A DNA stretch of 64,000 nt from assembly GCF_001719045.1 (NCBI RefSeq), contig NZ_CP015423.1, positions 1,612,001 to 1,676,000 of the forward strand, in the 5' to 3' direction. The first letter of the stretch is position 1; each line of letters starts with the position of its first letter. Source of the DNA: Paenibacillus polymyxa (GTDB lineage: Bacteria; Bacillota; Bacilli; Paenibacillales; Paenibacillaceae). Below are positions 55,676-64,000 of this stretch, piece after piece. The position numbers were made by a program, and so were the translations under genes. The notes under the pieces were generated by a model. That model was not told where the DNA came from and ran no database searches. It was given only the letters and a program-made list of their open reading frames with translations.

Positions 55676-56974
55676 ATGAATCCACTGGCAGCGCAGTTAA
55701 ACCAAAACATTCAGACAGGCAACGAGCATGTATATCAAATGCTTTCTCTTTTAGGGAAAGAAATTTATTTCCCAAAAGAAGGGATTTTGAGTCAATCCGC
55801 AGAAGCAGGGAAGCTTGCTAAAAAGTACAACGCTACGATTGGCATTGCTACAGAAGGCAATGGTCCTATGCATTTGGAGGTCATTCAGGAAAAGCTGTCC
55901 GCTTACAATCCCAAGGATTTATACCCTTACGCTCCCCCTGCGGGCAAACCTGAACTACGTAGTGTATGGCGCGACAAAATGCTGAAGGAAAACCCTTCGT
56001 TGGCTGGAAAAAGTTACAGCCTTCCCGTAGTTACGAACGCGCTGACCCACGGTCTGAGCATCGTTGCCGACCTGTTCACGGATGAAGGGGATGCTGTCAT
56101 TTACCCAGACAAAAACTGGGAAAACTATGAGCTGACTTTCGGTATTCGCCGTCATGGACGTTTGGTGAATTTCCCGTTGTTCACAGAGGATCAACGTTTT
56201 AATAGTGAAGGATTACGCGACGCTCTACTGGCACAGAAAGAATACGGCAAAGCGATCGTTGTGCTGAACTTCCCGAATAACCCGACGGGCTACACACCGG
56301 GAGTCGAAGAGGGTAAAGCGATTGTTGCTGCCATCCAGGAAGCCGCGGAAGCAGGCATCAATGTCGTAGTTGTGACGGATGACGCTTATTTTGGTCTGTT
56401 CTTCGAGGACTCCCTGCACGAATCACTATTCGGTCAGTTAGCTGGACTTCATCCGAGAATTCTACCCGTCAAAATTGACGGAGCTACCAAGGAAGAATTT
56501 GTTTGGGGCTTCCGTGTCGGATTTATTACCTTTGCTTCGGAACATCAGGATGTACTGAGCGCACTGGAACAAAAAACATTAGGGATTATTCGGGCAACGA
56601 TTTCGAGCGGTCCTCACCCATCTCAAACCTTCGTCCTGGATGCCCTCAAGTCAACAGACTTTGAACAACAGAAGAAAGAAAAGTTCCAGATTATGAAGGG
56701 TCGGGCTAATAAAGTCAAAGCGTTGCTCGATAGTGGAAAATACGGAGATGTATGGAGCTACTATCCTTTCAATTCGGGTTATTTTATGTGCCTCAAGCTG
56801 AACGGCTTGTCCGCTGAACGACTGCGCACACATTTGCTGGAACAATATGGGGTAGGGACGATTGCGCTGGGTGAATATGATCTCCGAATCGCATTCTCAT
56901 GTATCGAGGAAGAGTATCTGGAAGACCTGTATGACATTGTTTACCGTGGCGCACAAGATTTGTTGAACGCCTAA
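55676..56974 (+). CDS. Pyridoxal-phosphate aminotransferase, class I/II
   Basis: About 432 residues from the ATG at 55676. Fold type I: ATEGNGPMHLEVIQEKL, DLYPYAPPAGKPELR, LNFPNNPTGYTPGVEE, VVTDDAYFGLFFED, and DGATKEEFVWGFRVGF, where the lysine in GATKEEF is the expected PLP Schiff base. Similar to aspartate or aromatic aminotransferases. The amino-acid substrate cannot be told. Strong terminator downstream. Confidence 0.88.
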   Translation: MNPLAAQLNQNIQTGNEHVYQMLSLLGKEIYFPKEGILSQSAEAGKLAKKYNATIGIATEGNGPMHLEVIQEKLSAYNPKDLYPYAPPAGKPELRSVWRDKMLKENPSLAGKSYSLPVVTNALTHGLSIVADLFTDEGDAVIYPDKNWENYELTFGIRRHGRLVNFPLFTEDQRFNSEGLRDALLAQKEYGKAIVVLNFPNNPTGYTPGVEEGKAIVAAIQEAAEAGINVVVVTDDAYFGLFFEDSLHESLFGQLAGLHPRILPVKIDGATKEEFVWGFRVGFITFASEHQDVLSALEQKTLGIIRATISSGPHPSQTFVLDALKSTDFEQQKKEKFQIMKGRANKVKALLDSGKYGDVWSYYPFNSGYFMCLKLNGLSAERLRTHLLEQYGVGTIALGEYDLRIAFSCIEEEYLEDLYDIVYRGAQDLLNA

Positions 56975-57003
56975 TATGTAACAGATTAAATATAGCATCA
57001 TTA

Positions 57004-57037
57004 GCGGTATGCCGGATGTTGCGGCATACCGCTTTTT
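57004..57037. terminator. Rho-independent terminator
   Basis: GCGGTATGCCG (57004-57014) pairs exactly with CGGCATACCGC (57022-57032), followed by TTTTT. It ends the aminotransferase gene. Confidence 0.92.
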
Positions 57038-57075
57038 AATGAGCTGAACCATTGTAAGTCACACTTCGCAACAAA

Positions 57076-58353
57076 CTATCCTTCAGCAGCGAGCAAAGAT
57101 TTCTGTGCGAGTGGCAGCAGGATGACTACCTCGGTTCCGACTCCCGGCTCACTCTCATAGTGTATACTTCCGTTCATAGCTTCAATGATTCGAAAGGAGA
57201 CGACCGTTCCCAGTCCCGTTCCTACCTCTTTGGTTGAAAAAAACAAAGTACCCACTCGCTCCAGATGCTCCTGACTCATGCCTTTTCCCGTATCCCTAAT
57301 ATGCAGACATGCCTTCTCTTCCTGAATCGCCAGCTTTATGTATACCCTGCCCCCATCATCCGCAGCTTCGATCGCATTTTTCGTCACATGTATTAACGCC
57401 TGTAACAGCTGATTACGATCCATATGTACGTATATTTCATTCCTTAGCTCAGTATACAGTCTTACGCCTTGCTTGGTCGCCATCGGTTTCAAAAGCAAAA
57501 CAATCTGTTGAACCATGCCAGACAAATCCATCAGCTCTGTGTTCCCAATCTGCGGTCTGGATAAGTTCAGATAGTCGCTAATAATTCTTTCAGCCCGATC
57601 GACCTCTGCTAGTGCCAAAGCAATATATCTGCGATTTTTCCCTTCTAGCCCTGACTGAACCATTTGCAGGAACCCTTTAACCACGGTCAACGGATTCCTT
57701 ACTTCATGAGCCATAGAGGCAGCCAGTTCACCTAAGGTATTCAGATGCTCAGCATATTTAATCTTTCTTCTCATTTCTTCCCGTTCCAAACTAAACTCCA
57801 TCCAGAAAGAGGAGGCTCCAATGCTTAGGAATTGAATCACACCGAACCAGAGTATTGCCCGGATCAGCTCGACCTCATCCTTATCCAGCCTGCCATTGGC
57901 CCAGGAATGTATTAACAAAAATATAAGCATGGCAATATTGGTCCATATACTCATTAGCATATTCATACCCACCCGAAGCAACATACTATTGAGCTGCATA
58001 AACTTTCTTCTCACCAAGAGAGGCCCCAAATAACACAACATCATGCTGGGAAAGCTCACCACCATAGACTCTGGATCTATATACATACGAGCCATCACCA
58101 TCAGCGTTATATTCAGAAGCCCTGCCTTTGGACCAAAATATAAAACAGAAAGGATCAGAGGAACATATCGAAGGTCCCAATATAATCCATACCAAATGTA
58201 CGAAAACATAATGCAAAGCACAGAAGACACACCCAGCACCCCTCCCATAAGCAACGGGGTATGTTTCCTATGCCGATGATCTGACAAAGCGCTATATACC
58301 AATAACGGTACAAACACAAGAAATATGTTCACGAGCAGCTTATCTACCAGCAT
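57076..58353 (-). CDS. Membrane sensor histidine kinase (KinB-like, 5TM-LYT)
   Basis: About 425 residues from the ATG at 58353. Six hydrophobic segments (1-180) include the LYT-type sensor block LRYVPLILSVLYFGPKAGLL. The kinase core has the H-box SMAHEVRNPLTVVKGFLQM (phosphorylated His near 216), N-box VTKNAIEAAD, G1 IRDTGKGMS and G2 GTGLGTVVSF. The design matches sporulation kinase B, which feeds the Spo0 phosphorelay. No response regulator is adjacent, as usual for such orphan kinases. Confidence 0.88.
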   Translation of the reverse strand: MLVDKLLVNIFLVFVPLLVYSALSDHRHRKHTPLLMGGVLGVSSVLCIMFSYIWYGLYWDLRYVPLILSVLYFGPKAGLLNITLMVMARMYIDPESMVVSFPSMMLCYLGPLLVRRKFMQLNSMLLRVGMNMLMSIWTNIAMLIFLLIHSWANGRLDKDEVELIRAILWFGVIQFLSIGASSFWMEFSLEREEMRRKIKYAEHLNTLGELAASMAHEVRNPLTVVKGFLQMVQSGLEGKNRRYIALALAEVDRAERIISDYLNLSRPQIGNTELMDLSGMVQQIVLLLKPMATKQGVRLYTELRNEIYVHMDRNQLLQALIHVTKNAIEAADDGGRVYIKLAIQEEKACLHIRDTGKGMSQEHLERVGTLFFSTKEVGTGLGTVVSFRIIEAMNGSIHYESEPGVGTEVVILLPLAQKSLLAAEG

Positions 58354-58510
58354 CTCGTCTTTCCCACTTTCCAAGTGATAATGACTACGTACTTCTTCTA
58401 TTCTCGATAATACGTGTCTTTTCCTCTATCCCCCCCTACATCTGATGAAAAATATAAGGCGATTCAGCAACATACCTGAGCATTGGCCCACGCAATCTGA
58501 AAATCCAATT

Positions 58511-58519
58511 CATAAGATA
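58511..58519 (+). promoter_or_regulatory. Sigma-K-type -10 box
   Basis: CATAAGATA matches CATANNNTA, 40 bases upstream of the YjcZ-type gene. The -35 has GC instead of AC at the right distance. Confidence 0.35.
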
Positions 58520-58559
58520 CGATGTATCCTTTATCACAATGACCGAGAGGAGAATGAGC

Positions 58560-58676
58560 ATGGGAGCAGAAGAAACAAGAGGCGGTTACGGTGGTTACGG
58601 CGCATTCACAAGCACAGGAACAATTCTGGTACTGTTCATTTTATTAGTTATCATCAGCAAAACGCTCTTTATATAA
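58560..58676 (+). CDS. YjcZ-type small sporulation peptide
   Basis: 38 residues. ATG at 58560, seven bases after AGAGGAG (58546-58552). Hydrophilic Gly/Tyr start (GGYGGYGAF), then one hydrophobic helix (TILVLFILLVIISKTLFI) running to the end. This is the pattern of the YjcZ family of tiny sporulation membrane peptides. A sigma-K-type -10 box precedes it and a strong terminator follows. Confidence 0.75.
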   Translation: MGAEETRGGYGGYGAFTSTGTILVLFILLVIISKTLFI

Positions 58677-58724
58677 GCAGGCGGAAATCTGCACCCATGG
58701 CTACGATAACAGCGAGCGTACAAA

Positions 58725-58775
58725 AAAGGCTAATTCGCAGACAGCTCTTGCTGCTTGCGAATTAGCCTTTACTTT
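58725..58775. terminator. Bidirectional terminator, 15-bp stem
   Basis: AAAGGCTAATTCGCA (58725-58739) pairs exactly with TGCGAATTAGCCTTT (58756-58770). It lies between the YjcZ-type gene and ecsB, which converge. Confidence 0.92.
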
Positions 58776-58792
58776 ATTCACATAGATACAAA

Positions 58793-60022
58793 TTACACTT
58801 CTTCCTCATCCTGACCGTCCAAACGCCATTTTTTGGCTTGAGCGCCTCGTAACAAGAACACTACTGCAACTCCCCCAAGCAGCGTGAGCAGTGTAGACAG
58901 TAGATCTTCCGTTCCTTTTGCCAGAAAAGGAAGCCACAGAACCACAGCAGCCGGCAACGTCAACCGAACAACAAAGTCGAGAAAAGACGCACGACGACTA
59001 TGCGCAGGAATCGGATATAACTGAAGCCACAACGAATCCTTGTGATACTGCTTTAGTGAAGTAACCTGTACACCAATGAGGAATATGAAAAATAAATATA
59101 CTGCAATCCCAATCCAGCTAGCATGGGTGATATATATAATTAACAACCCCAGAATTCCAAGCCGAATGACAATACCTGCTGGCTCTGTACGCAGGAATGT
59201 CTTAAACAGCAGGTAACGATACGCTCCCCTTCTGTTCCAAGGTATGTTACCTCCCAACCAGGACAGCCAACGACGTGGCGTCACTCTCTGCGTAAGGGCG
59301 GGCACATCGACAAACCAGCCCAAAGTGCGCATCACCCGAGCAGCCTGCATACCCTCTGTACGAATCAGCTTTTCCCAAGCCACTAGCAGCTTGACCGGAA
59401 AACGCAGAACAAGCACGTACACCACACCGACCAATATGATAAATGGCACGCTGTGTAGTGGAGGCTGCCATAGCCATGCGGCTACCATCAGCACAGCCAA
59501 CACCCACCGAAGCAGACGATAGCCTACACTCCCGCCAATCGATACCATGCGAAGCTCTTGCCAGCCGCCGTAGCTGAATAGCAGCTTTAACAGCACAAAC
59601 AGTAGCAGGGTCAGTAGCAACGGCTTAGGCGCCGCATCACTGCGAATATACAGCGGCCACACGATAATAGACAGCAATAGCAAACCGAATATTTTATACA
59701 CCACACCCCGAATCCGGCTGGCCTTAAAATAATGGTGCATCGCGTGCTCCTGTGGACGGAGGAAAACAATATCCGCTGCGTTTAAATACGTACGAAAGCT
59801 CGCATGAGCAATCGGAATAGCCACAATAAGCATGATCCAGCGGATGGGCAAATCCGGTGGAGTATGCATCAGTAGCGACGTGTACCATGCGGCAAAGGCA
59901 ATCAGCGCAAAGCCGAAGACCACCGCCAGACCGCTCTGAATGACATAGCCCAGATAGGGCAGCACCTGTCCCCAGAACGCTACACGTCTTTCTTTATGCA
60001 AACGTTGCAAATCCATGCTCAT
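58793..60022 (-). CDS. ecsB: ABC transporter permease EcsB
   Basis: 409 residues, close to B. subtilis EcsB in length. About eight to ten membrane segments; RPQEHAMHHYFKASRIRGVV and SLKQYHKDSLWLQLYPIP are typical. With EcsA it forms an exporter affecting secretion, competence and intramembrane proteolysis. The ATG overlaps the EcsA stop as ATGA. No ecsC follows. Confidence 0.9.
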   Translation of the reverse strand: MSMDLQRLHKERRVAFWGQVLPYLGYVIQSGLAVVFGFALIAFAAWYTSLLMHTPPDLPIRWIMLIVAIPIAHASFRTYLNAADIVFLRPQEHAMHHYFKASRIRGVVYKIFGLLLLSIIVWPLYIRSDAAPKPLLLTLLLFVLLKLLFSYGGWQELRMVSIGGSVGYRLLRWVLAVLMVAAWLWQPPLHSVPFIILVGVVYVLVLRFPVKLLVAWEKLIRTEGMQAARVMRTLGWFVDVPALTQRVTPRRWLSWLGGNIPWNRRGAYRYLLFKTFLRTEPAGIVIRLGILGLLIIYITHASWIGIAVYLFFIFLIGVQVTSLKQYHKDSLWLQLYPIPAHSRRASFLDFVVRLTLPAAVVLWLPFLAKGTEDLLSTLLTLLGGVAVVFLLRGAQAKKWRLDGQDEEEV

Positions 60023-60765
60023 TCCCTGCCTTGTACCAGCTCATAAAATGCATCTTCCAGCGGCATGCCCGGCTTACCCGCCTGTGCTGTCACTTCGTCC
60101 AGCGTACCCTGTGCAATGATGGCACCCTGATGAAGTACAATGAAACGATCACAATAATTTTCAATCGTGGACAAAATATGAGAACTGAGCAGAATGGACG
60201 AACCCGAACGCTTCATCTCTAACATAAAGTCAAGCAGGGAACGAATACCCAGCGGGTCCAAACCCAAAAAAGGTTCATCTATGACATACAACGGCGGTCC
60301 CGCTAAAAATGCGCACATAATCATCACTTTCTGGCGCATCCCTTTAGACAGGTGCATCGACATACTCCCACTTTTATCCCGCATACGGAACAAGTCTAGC
60401 ATTTGATCACTGCGCGTGCGGAAATCTGCTTCGCTAACTCCGTACGCTCTGGCCGTGAATTCCATATGCTCCATCACCGTCATTTCAGGATACAGCTCTG
60501 GAGATTCAGGTACAAAAGCAATGGCTCCCTGATATTCCTCGGGATTCTCATCCTGCTTATGCCCCTGCACACGGATTTCTCCGGCCTGCGGTGTCATCAG
60601 GCCCAAAATATGCTTCATGGTCGTACTTTTCCCGGCACCGTTCAGACCGATCAGTCCTACCATTTCACCCGGTTTCACATCCAGCGAAATTTGATGCAGC
60701 ACCGGGCGCTTGGCGCTATATCCGCCGGTCAGTCCGTTAATTTGCAACACAGGCTGTTGTTCCAT
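60019..60765 (-). CDS. ecsA: ABC transporter ATP-binding protein EcsA
   Basis: 248 residues. Walker A GLNGAGKSTTMKHILG, then AFVPESPELYPEMTVMEHM, signature HLSKGMRQKVMIMCAFLAGP, Walker B LYVIDEPFLGLDP and SSHILSTIE. ATPase partner of the adjacent permease. The gene order matches the ecsAB operon. Confidence 0.93.
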   Translation of the reverse strand: MEQQPVLQINGLTGGYSAKRPVLHQISLDVKPGEMVGLIGLNGAGKSTTMKHILGLMTPQAGEIRVQGHKQDENPEEYQGAIAFVPESPELYPEMTVMEHMEFTARAYGVSEADFRTRSDQMLDLFRMRDKSGSMSMHLSKGMRQKVMIMCAFLAGPPLYVIDEPFLGLDPLGIRSLLDFMLEMKRSGSSILLSSHILSTIENYCDRFIVLHQGAIIAQGTLDEVTAQAGKPGMPLEDAFYELVQGRE

Positions 60766-60783
60766 GGCTCCCCCTCTTCTCCC

Positions 60784-62175
60784 TTACTCGTTCGGTTTTG
60801 ATCCTTTTTCCTTCAGCCATCTTGGTGCACCCTTGTTTTTGCGATCACGCTCGCGCTGTGCTTTTCCTGCTTTGGACAAGGCTGCTCCTTTGCTCTTGCC
60901 TGGAGCTGAACCGTTCGCGGAATTTCTGCCAGGACGTCCGTTTTCGGCACGAACAGGTGCCTTTCGGTCCTCCGCCGATGCTCCATTAGATAAGGATCTA
61001 GCCTCGGATGGTCTTACAGGTGCACGCTTGGCATCCGCCGGACGCGGCACAACTACTCGACCTCCATGCAACGCACGCTCTGCGATGTCAATGCCCAGTT
61101 CACGGGAGAACTTACGCATGATAAATGTTTCACGGTCAGTGACAACCGATGCCACTAATCCTTTGCGTCCCATCCGTCCTGTCCGTCCTGCACGGTGAAC
61201 ATAAGCTTGACTATCCGTAGCCGGGTCAAAATGAATGACCATTTCAAGTCCCTCAATATCCAGACCACGAGCTGCCACATCCGAAGCGACCAGTACTTTG
61301 AGCTTGTCCTCGCGGAATTTGGCCAACACGTTGCTACGCGTAACTTTATCCGCATCTCCATACAAGGACGCCGTAGTCAGCCCCATATGCTTGAGCTTGG
61401 CTTCAATCTCCCCGATGGCATTGGTCGTATTCACGAACACCAGTGCTTTTCTTGGATTAAAATGTCGCACCAGACGGCGCAGCATATCCACCTTATCCCG
61501 TTCTTCAGATACAAAGTAATAGTGTTCCAGTCCACTGGCCGTCTTCTGGTCGGGATCAATCCCAATTTCTACGTATTCACGCATCTCCCGTTTTGCCAGC
61601 GACTGAATCTCATCGTTCAGCGTTGCGGACAGGAATACCAATTGACGATCACGTTGGGCGGTGCCCAATATGTTGGTTACATCGCCTGCTCCGCCAAGCT
61701 GGAACATCTGATCCACCTCATCGATGACGATGGCTGTAATATTGTGCATTTTCAGCTTTTTCGAAGCGATGAGTTCCCGTACACGTCCTGGTGTACCCAC
61801 GACAAGCTGTGGATGATCCTTGAGCTTTTCGATTTGACGTTTGATAGCCGCCCCACCAATCAGACCAAGTACACGGATTCCGCGATGCTCTCCGTAGCGC
61901 TGACCCTCACGTACAATTTGCATAGCGAGCTCCTGGCTTGGAGCTAGTATCAGCTTTTGCGTAGCCTTTTTCTGTGGATCAATCGCTTGCAACAGCGGCA
62001 GCAAATAAGCCAGTGTCTTGCCTGTGCCAGTTTGTGAGCGCGCCAATACATGCTTTCCCTTCATTATTTCCGGTATAGCCTCTGCCTGAACTGGCGAAGG
62101 CTGTGTAATTTCATGCTCAGTCAGTTTGTCCAACAGATCTTGTTCAACGCCGAGCGATTCAAAATTCAATGTCAT
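60784..62175 (-). CDS. DEAD-box RNA helicase
   Basis: About 463 residues. Q-motif FESLGVEQDL and TQPSPVQ; motif I SQTGTGKT; Ib TPGRVRE; motif II DEVD (in place of DEAD); III SAT; V ASDVAARGLDIEG; VI HRAGRTGRMG. The C-terminal 90 residues are basic and disordered (RNSANGSAPGKSKGAALSKA, then RERDRKNKGAPRWLKEKG), as in cold-shock/ribosome helicases of the CshA/YfmL type. TTG at 62187 is an alternative start. Confidence 0.93.
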   Translation of the reverse strand: MTLNFESLGVEQDLLDKLTEHEITQPSPVQAEAIPEIMKGKHVLARSQTGTGKTLAYLLPLLQAIDPQKKATQKLILAPSQELAMQIVREGQRYGEHRGIRVLGLIGGAAIKRQIEKLKDHPQLVVGTPGRVRELIASKKLKMHNITAIVIDEVDQMFQLGGAGDVTNILGTAQRDRQLVFLSATLNDEIQSLAKREMREYVEIGIDPDQKTASGLEHYYFVSEERDKVDMLRRLVRHFNPRKALVFVNTTNAIGEIEAKLKHMGLTTASLYGDADKVTRSNVLAKFREDKLKVLVASDVAARGLDIEGLEMVIHFDPATDSQAYVHRAGRTGRMGRKGLVASVVTDRETFIMRKFSRELGIDIAERALHGGRVVVPRPADAKRAPVRPSEARSLSNGASAEDRKAPVRAENGRPGRNSANGSAPGKSKGAALSKAGKAQRERDRKNKGAPRWLKEKGSKPNE

Positions 62176-62250
62176 GAAAAGGTCCAACCCCTATACGTAA
62201 ATTCGTTACTCTCCATTATATGCGAAAATAGCCCTGTTACCAAATCACAA

Positions 62251-62303
62251 AAATAAAAGATGTCCCTCACCATAGCTAATGGCTTACGGGACATCTTTTA
62301 TTT
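62251..62303. terminator. Hairpin with 16-bp stem overlapping the SDR stop codon
   Basis: AAATAAAAGATGTCCC (62251-62266) pairs exactly with GGGACATCTTTTATTT (62288-62303). The stop codon of the SDR gene (62298-62300) lies within the upstream arm on the minus strand. Confidence 0.85.
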
Positions 62304-63083
62304 CTTATTCATCACACCATGACCCAGCCTGTCGGTCAGTCTGGGAGCTAACTGATACAGCTTGAGAAAAGGAGATACCCAACGTGGCAGATTAACCTCC
62401 TCCTTGCCAAGCTCCATCGCTCTTACGATATGCCGTGCTACCTTATCAGGTTTTAGCATAAACCAGCTTACATTTCGAACATATCCTCCTGAAGGATCTG
62501 CCAGTTCAAAAAACGGTGTGTCGATTGGCCCGGGGTTAATCGTCGTTACAGTCACTCCACTCCCGCGCAGCTCTTGCCGAAGCGCATTGCTGAAACCGAG
62601 CAACGCATGCTTCGTCGCCGTGTAAGAAGAAGATTTAGCTGTCCCGATTTTCCCGGCCATGGATGCTACATTGACAATCTGTCCATGGCCCCGCTCCGTC
62701 ATTTGCGGCAGAAACGCCTTGATGCAGCGAACAACACCCATGTAGTTCACGTCCATCATTTGTTCAAACTCCATCAGGTCGGTTTCATTAAAATACTCAA
62801 ACTTTCCGTAGCCCGCATTGTTAAGCAATATATCGACCCGTCCGTACTGTTCCAATACTCGTGCAGCAACAGCCTCTACCTGCTCCTGGCGGGTGACGTC
62901 CAGTTGGATAAGCTCATGTCTGCCGCTGATTCCCGCAGATACTTGCTTCAGTCGCTCCTGCGAGCGTGCTGTTAAAATAGGAATCGCGCCCTTTTCGCTT
63001 AACAACTGAGCGCAAAGGGCGCCAATCCCACTAGATGCACCTGTAATCACAACTATCTTGTCCTGTAGTATATTCACGGTCAT
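62298..63083 (-). CDS. Short-chain dehydrogenase/reductase (classical SDR)
   Basis: 261 residues. IVVITGASSGIGALCAQLLS with TGxxxGxG, LLNNAGYG (NNAG), NVASMAGKIG and the catalytic SYTATKHALLGFSNALRQEL (Tyr-x3-Lys), then NPGPIDTPFF. Similar to DltE/YqjQ-type reductases. Substrate unknown. Next to cheX, but not functionally linked to it in any obvious way. Confidence 0.92.
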   Translation of the reverse strand: MTVNILQDKIVVITGASSGIGALCAQLLSEKGAIPILTARSQERLKQVSAGISGRHELIQLDVTRQEQVEAVAARVLEQYGRVDILLNNAGYGKFEYFNETDLMEFEQMMDVNYMGVVRCIKAFLPQMTERGHGQIVNVASMAGKIGTAKSSSYTATKHALLGFSNALRQELRGSGVTVTTINPGPIDTPFFELADPSGGYVRNVSWFMLKPDKVARHIVRAMELGKEEVNLPRWVSPFLKLYQLAPRLTDRLGHGVMNKK

Positions 63084-63116
63084 CCCTCCACATTAAAGAA
63101 ACTTGCTCCTTTAATA

Positions 63117-63575
63117 TTAAGAGATCATCACCTGAATATCCAGCTCACCGATTCCTTCCACCGTAAGCGGAATATAAAGGGCACGCTGAGGCACAAAAGT
63201 GGTCAAGTTTTCTGATTTCATGACCTGCGGAGGCGTAATATCCACGACAATTCCCTGACTGGACAAAATCGTACTGGCATTACCACTAATCATATTGCCC
63301 AATTCTGAAATTGCGCTTTTTCCCATCTCATCAATTTCAGTCAACACAAATCCGCCCATCATCGCTGATACCATACGTAGCGCCACCTGTTCATTCAGGC
63401 CGAACACAATATTTCCGCTAAGCTGTCCGGTCATCCCGATCATAATCCAGATGTGGTCGTCCACCAGCTCGACATTTTTCACACCAAGATTTCCGGGTGA
63501 AGGAGATACTTGGATCAATTGTTCAATGACCCGTCGCGCCGACTCCAAAAAAGGATTTATCACTTCTGCCTTCAC
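63117..63575 (-). CDS. cheX: Chemotaxis phosphatase CheX
   Basis: About 152 residues from the GTG at 63575, which gives the family start KAEVINPFLESARRV; TTG at 63581 is possible. The catalytic E-x2-N appears in SAISELGNMISGNA. CheX removes phosphate from CheY-P and so resets the flagellar response. An isolated che gene; no other chemotaxis gene is within the window. Confidence 0.9.
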   Translation of the reverse strand: MKAEVINPFLESARRVIEQLIQVSPSPGNLGVKNVELVDDHIWIMIGMTGQLSGNIVFGLNEQVALRMVSAMMGGFVLTEIDEMGKSAISELGNMISGNASTILSSQGIVVDITPPQVMKSENLTTFVPQRALYIPLTVEGIGELDIQVMIS

Positions 63576-64000
63576 GATCAAAGCGCCCCTTTACGATGGG
63601 CTTTTAGACATACAACAAAAGTCCCATTTAAATTAGAATTTTTTAATTAAATATTACTGTAAAACGAATCGATCCTCAATAAAATGCTCTCTATATCACT
63701 TATCGACAGCTACCCGGTAATTTTTTATAGCTAAATCACAAAAAAATGTGAATAATGTCCTATATCTTTGCTTCTTACCGGTTTTAGATTGATTATTTTT
63801 GAAGGTTTTCAGGACTTTAGTCTTTATTTCCCAATATACCACACTTTAAGGTGCTCTGCTTCGATTCATTGCCCTTCCTGCTCGAATAACCTATAATTTA
63901 ATGAAATAAAGCATAACGACGGTTTTACATATGAACCTATGGGATTGGCTAAAAATATTCATTCTATACAGCTGCGATAAGATTAAGAAAAGAGAGGAGG
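63576..64000 (+). other. Leader region of a gene beyond the window
   Basis: About 425 bases, AT-rich, without a gene that I can support. It contains a promoter at 63869-63897 and ends in GAGAGGAGG (63992-64000), a strong ribosome-binding site for a plus-strand gene starting just outside. Confidence 0.55.
63869..63897 (+). promoter_or_regulatory. Candidate sigma-A promoter
   Basis: TTGCCC (63869-63874) and TATAAT (63892-63897) with a 17-base spacer. It would drive the gene that starts beyond base 64000, leaving a leader of about 100 nt. Confidence 0.5.

Noticed and set aside
61195..61947. 250-codon plus-strand frame opposite the DEAD-box helicase
   Set aside because: Antisense shadow of a well-conserved gene, without a ribosome-binding site.
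63931..64000. ATG at 63931 with an open frame to the window edge
   Set aside because: No ribosome-binding site before it; the strong GAGAGGAGG at 63992-64000 points to a start just beyond the window.

Overview
The window looks like chromosomal DNA of a spore-forming Paenibacillus, probably of the P. polymyxa group. This is inferred from gene content: strong Gram-positive Shine-Dalgarno sequences with frequent TTG and GTG starts, two bacillolysins, CgeB-type, CotSA-like and YheC/YheD-type spore-coat proteins, a YjcZ-type peptide, EcsAB, CheX and a KinB-like kinase. I see no rRNA, tRNA, CRISPR array, insertion sequence or prophage.

Layout. 1-1792: an ABC-2 exporter (permease cut by the window edge, plus ATPase). 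2221-7149: a collagen-like surface protein with a 45-bp tandem repeat, followed by three glycosyltransferases that probably decorate it. 7233-12560 (minus): a catabolic operon holding a DUF4038 hydrolase, a Gfo/Idh/MocA oxidoreductase, an EutH-type transporter and a beta-glucoside PTS IIBCA that is split by a frameshift. A divergent LacI regulator follows at 12805. 13946-15361: a thioredoxin-reductase-like flavoprotein and an Rrf2 regulator. 15520-21115: a lichenan/cellobiose locus (PRD activator, IIA, IIC, 6-phospho-beta-glucosidase, IIB) with a CcpA box over the promoter.

21184-45532 is the most distinctive part: about 24 kb, almost all on the minus strand, of spore-surface glycan and protein genes. 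It holds two DUF1796 proteins, two BNR beta-propeller proteins, nucleotide-sugar enzymes (a GalE-like epimerase, a UDP-GlcNAc 4,6-dehydratase, an RmlD-like reductase, a UDP-GlcNAc 2-epimerase, a second SDR and an SpsI-like nucleotidyltransferase), about ten glycosyltransferases including two CgeB-type proteins, and several small unknown proteins. None of the proteins has a signal peptide. Two good sigma-K-type promoters (AC-N17-CATANNNTA) lie in front of genes here, so mother-cell expression late in sporulation is likely. Four proteins between 36739 and 42064 share a period-4 Gly/Tyr repeat, and several carry Arg/Lys-rich tails. I regard this shared tag as the best candidate for an undescribed spore-surface assembly or targeting system.

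46093-50135: tandem paralogous neutral proteases sharing a promoter block; the first has a 300-nt leader with a cry3A-like stabiliser sequence. 50266-53655: a disordered basic protein, a CotSA-like glycosyltransferase and a YheC/YheD ATP-grasp protein, probably also coat-related. 53744-64000: housekeeping and regulation (phosphatidylserine decarboxylase, AraC regulator, aminotransferase, KinB-like kinase, YjcZ peptide, EcsAB, DEAD-box helicase, SDR, CheX), ending with the promoter and ribosome-binding site of a gene that begins beyond the window.
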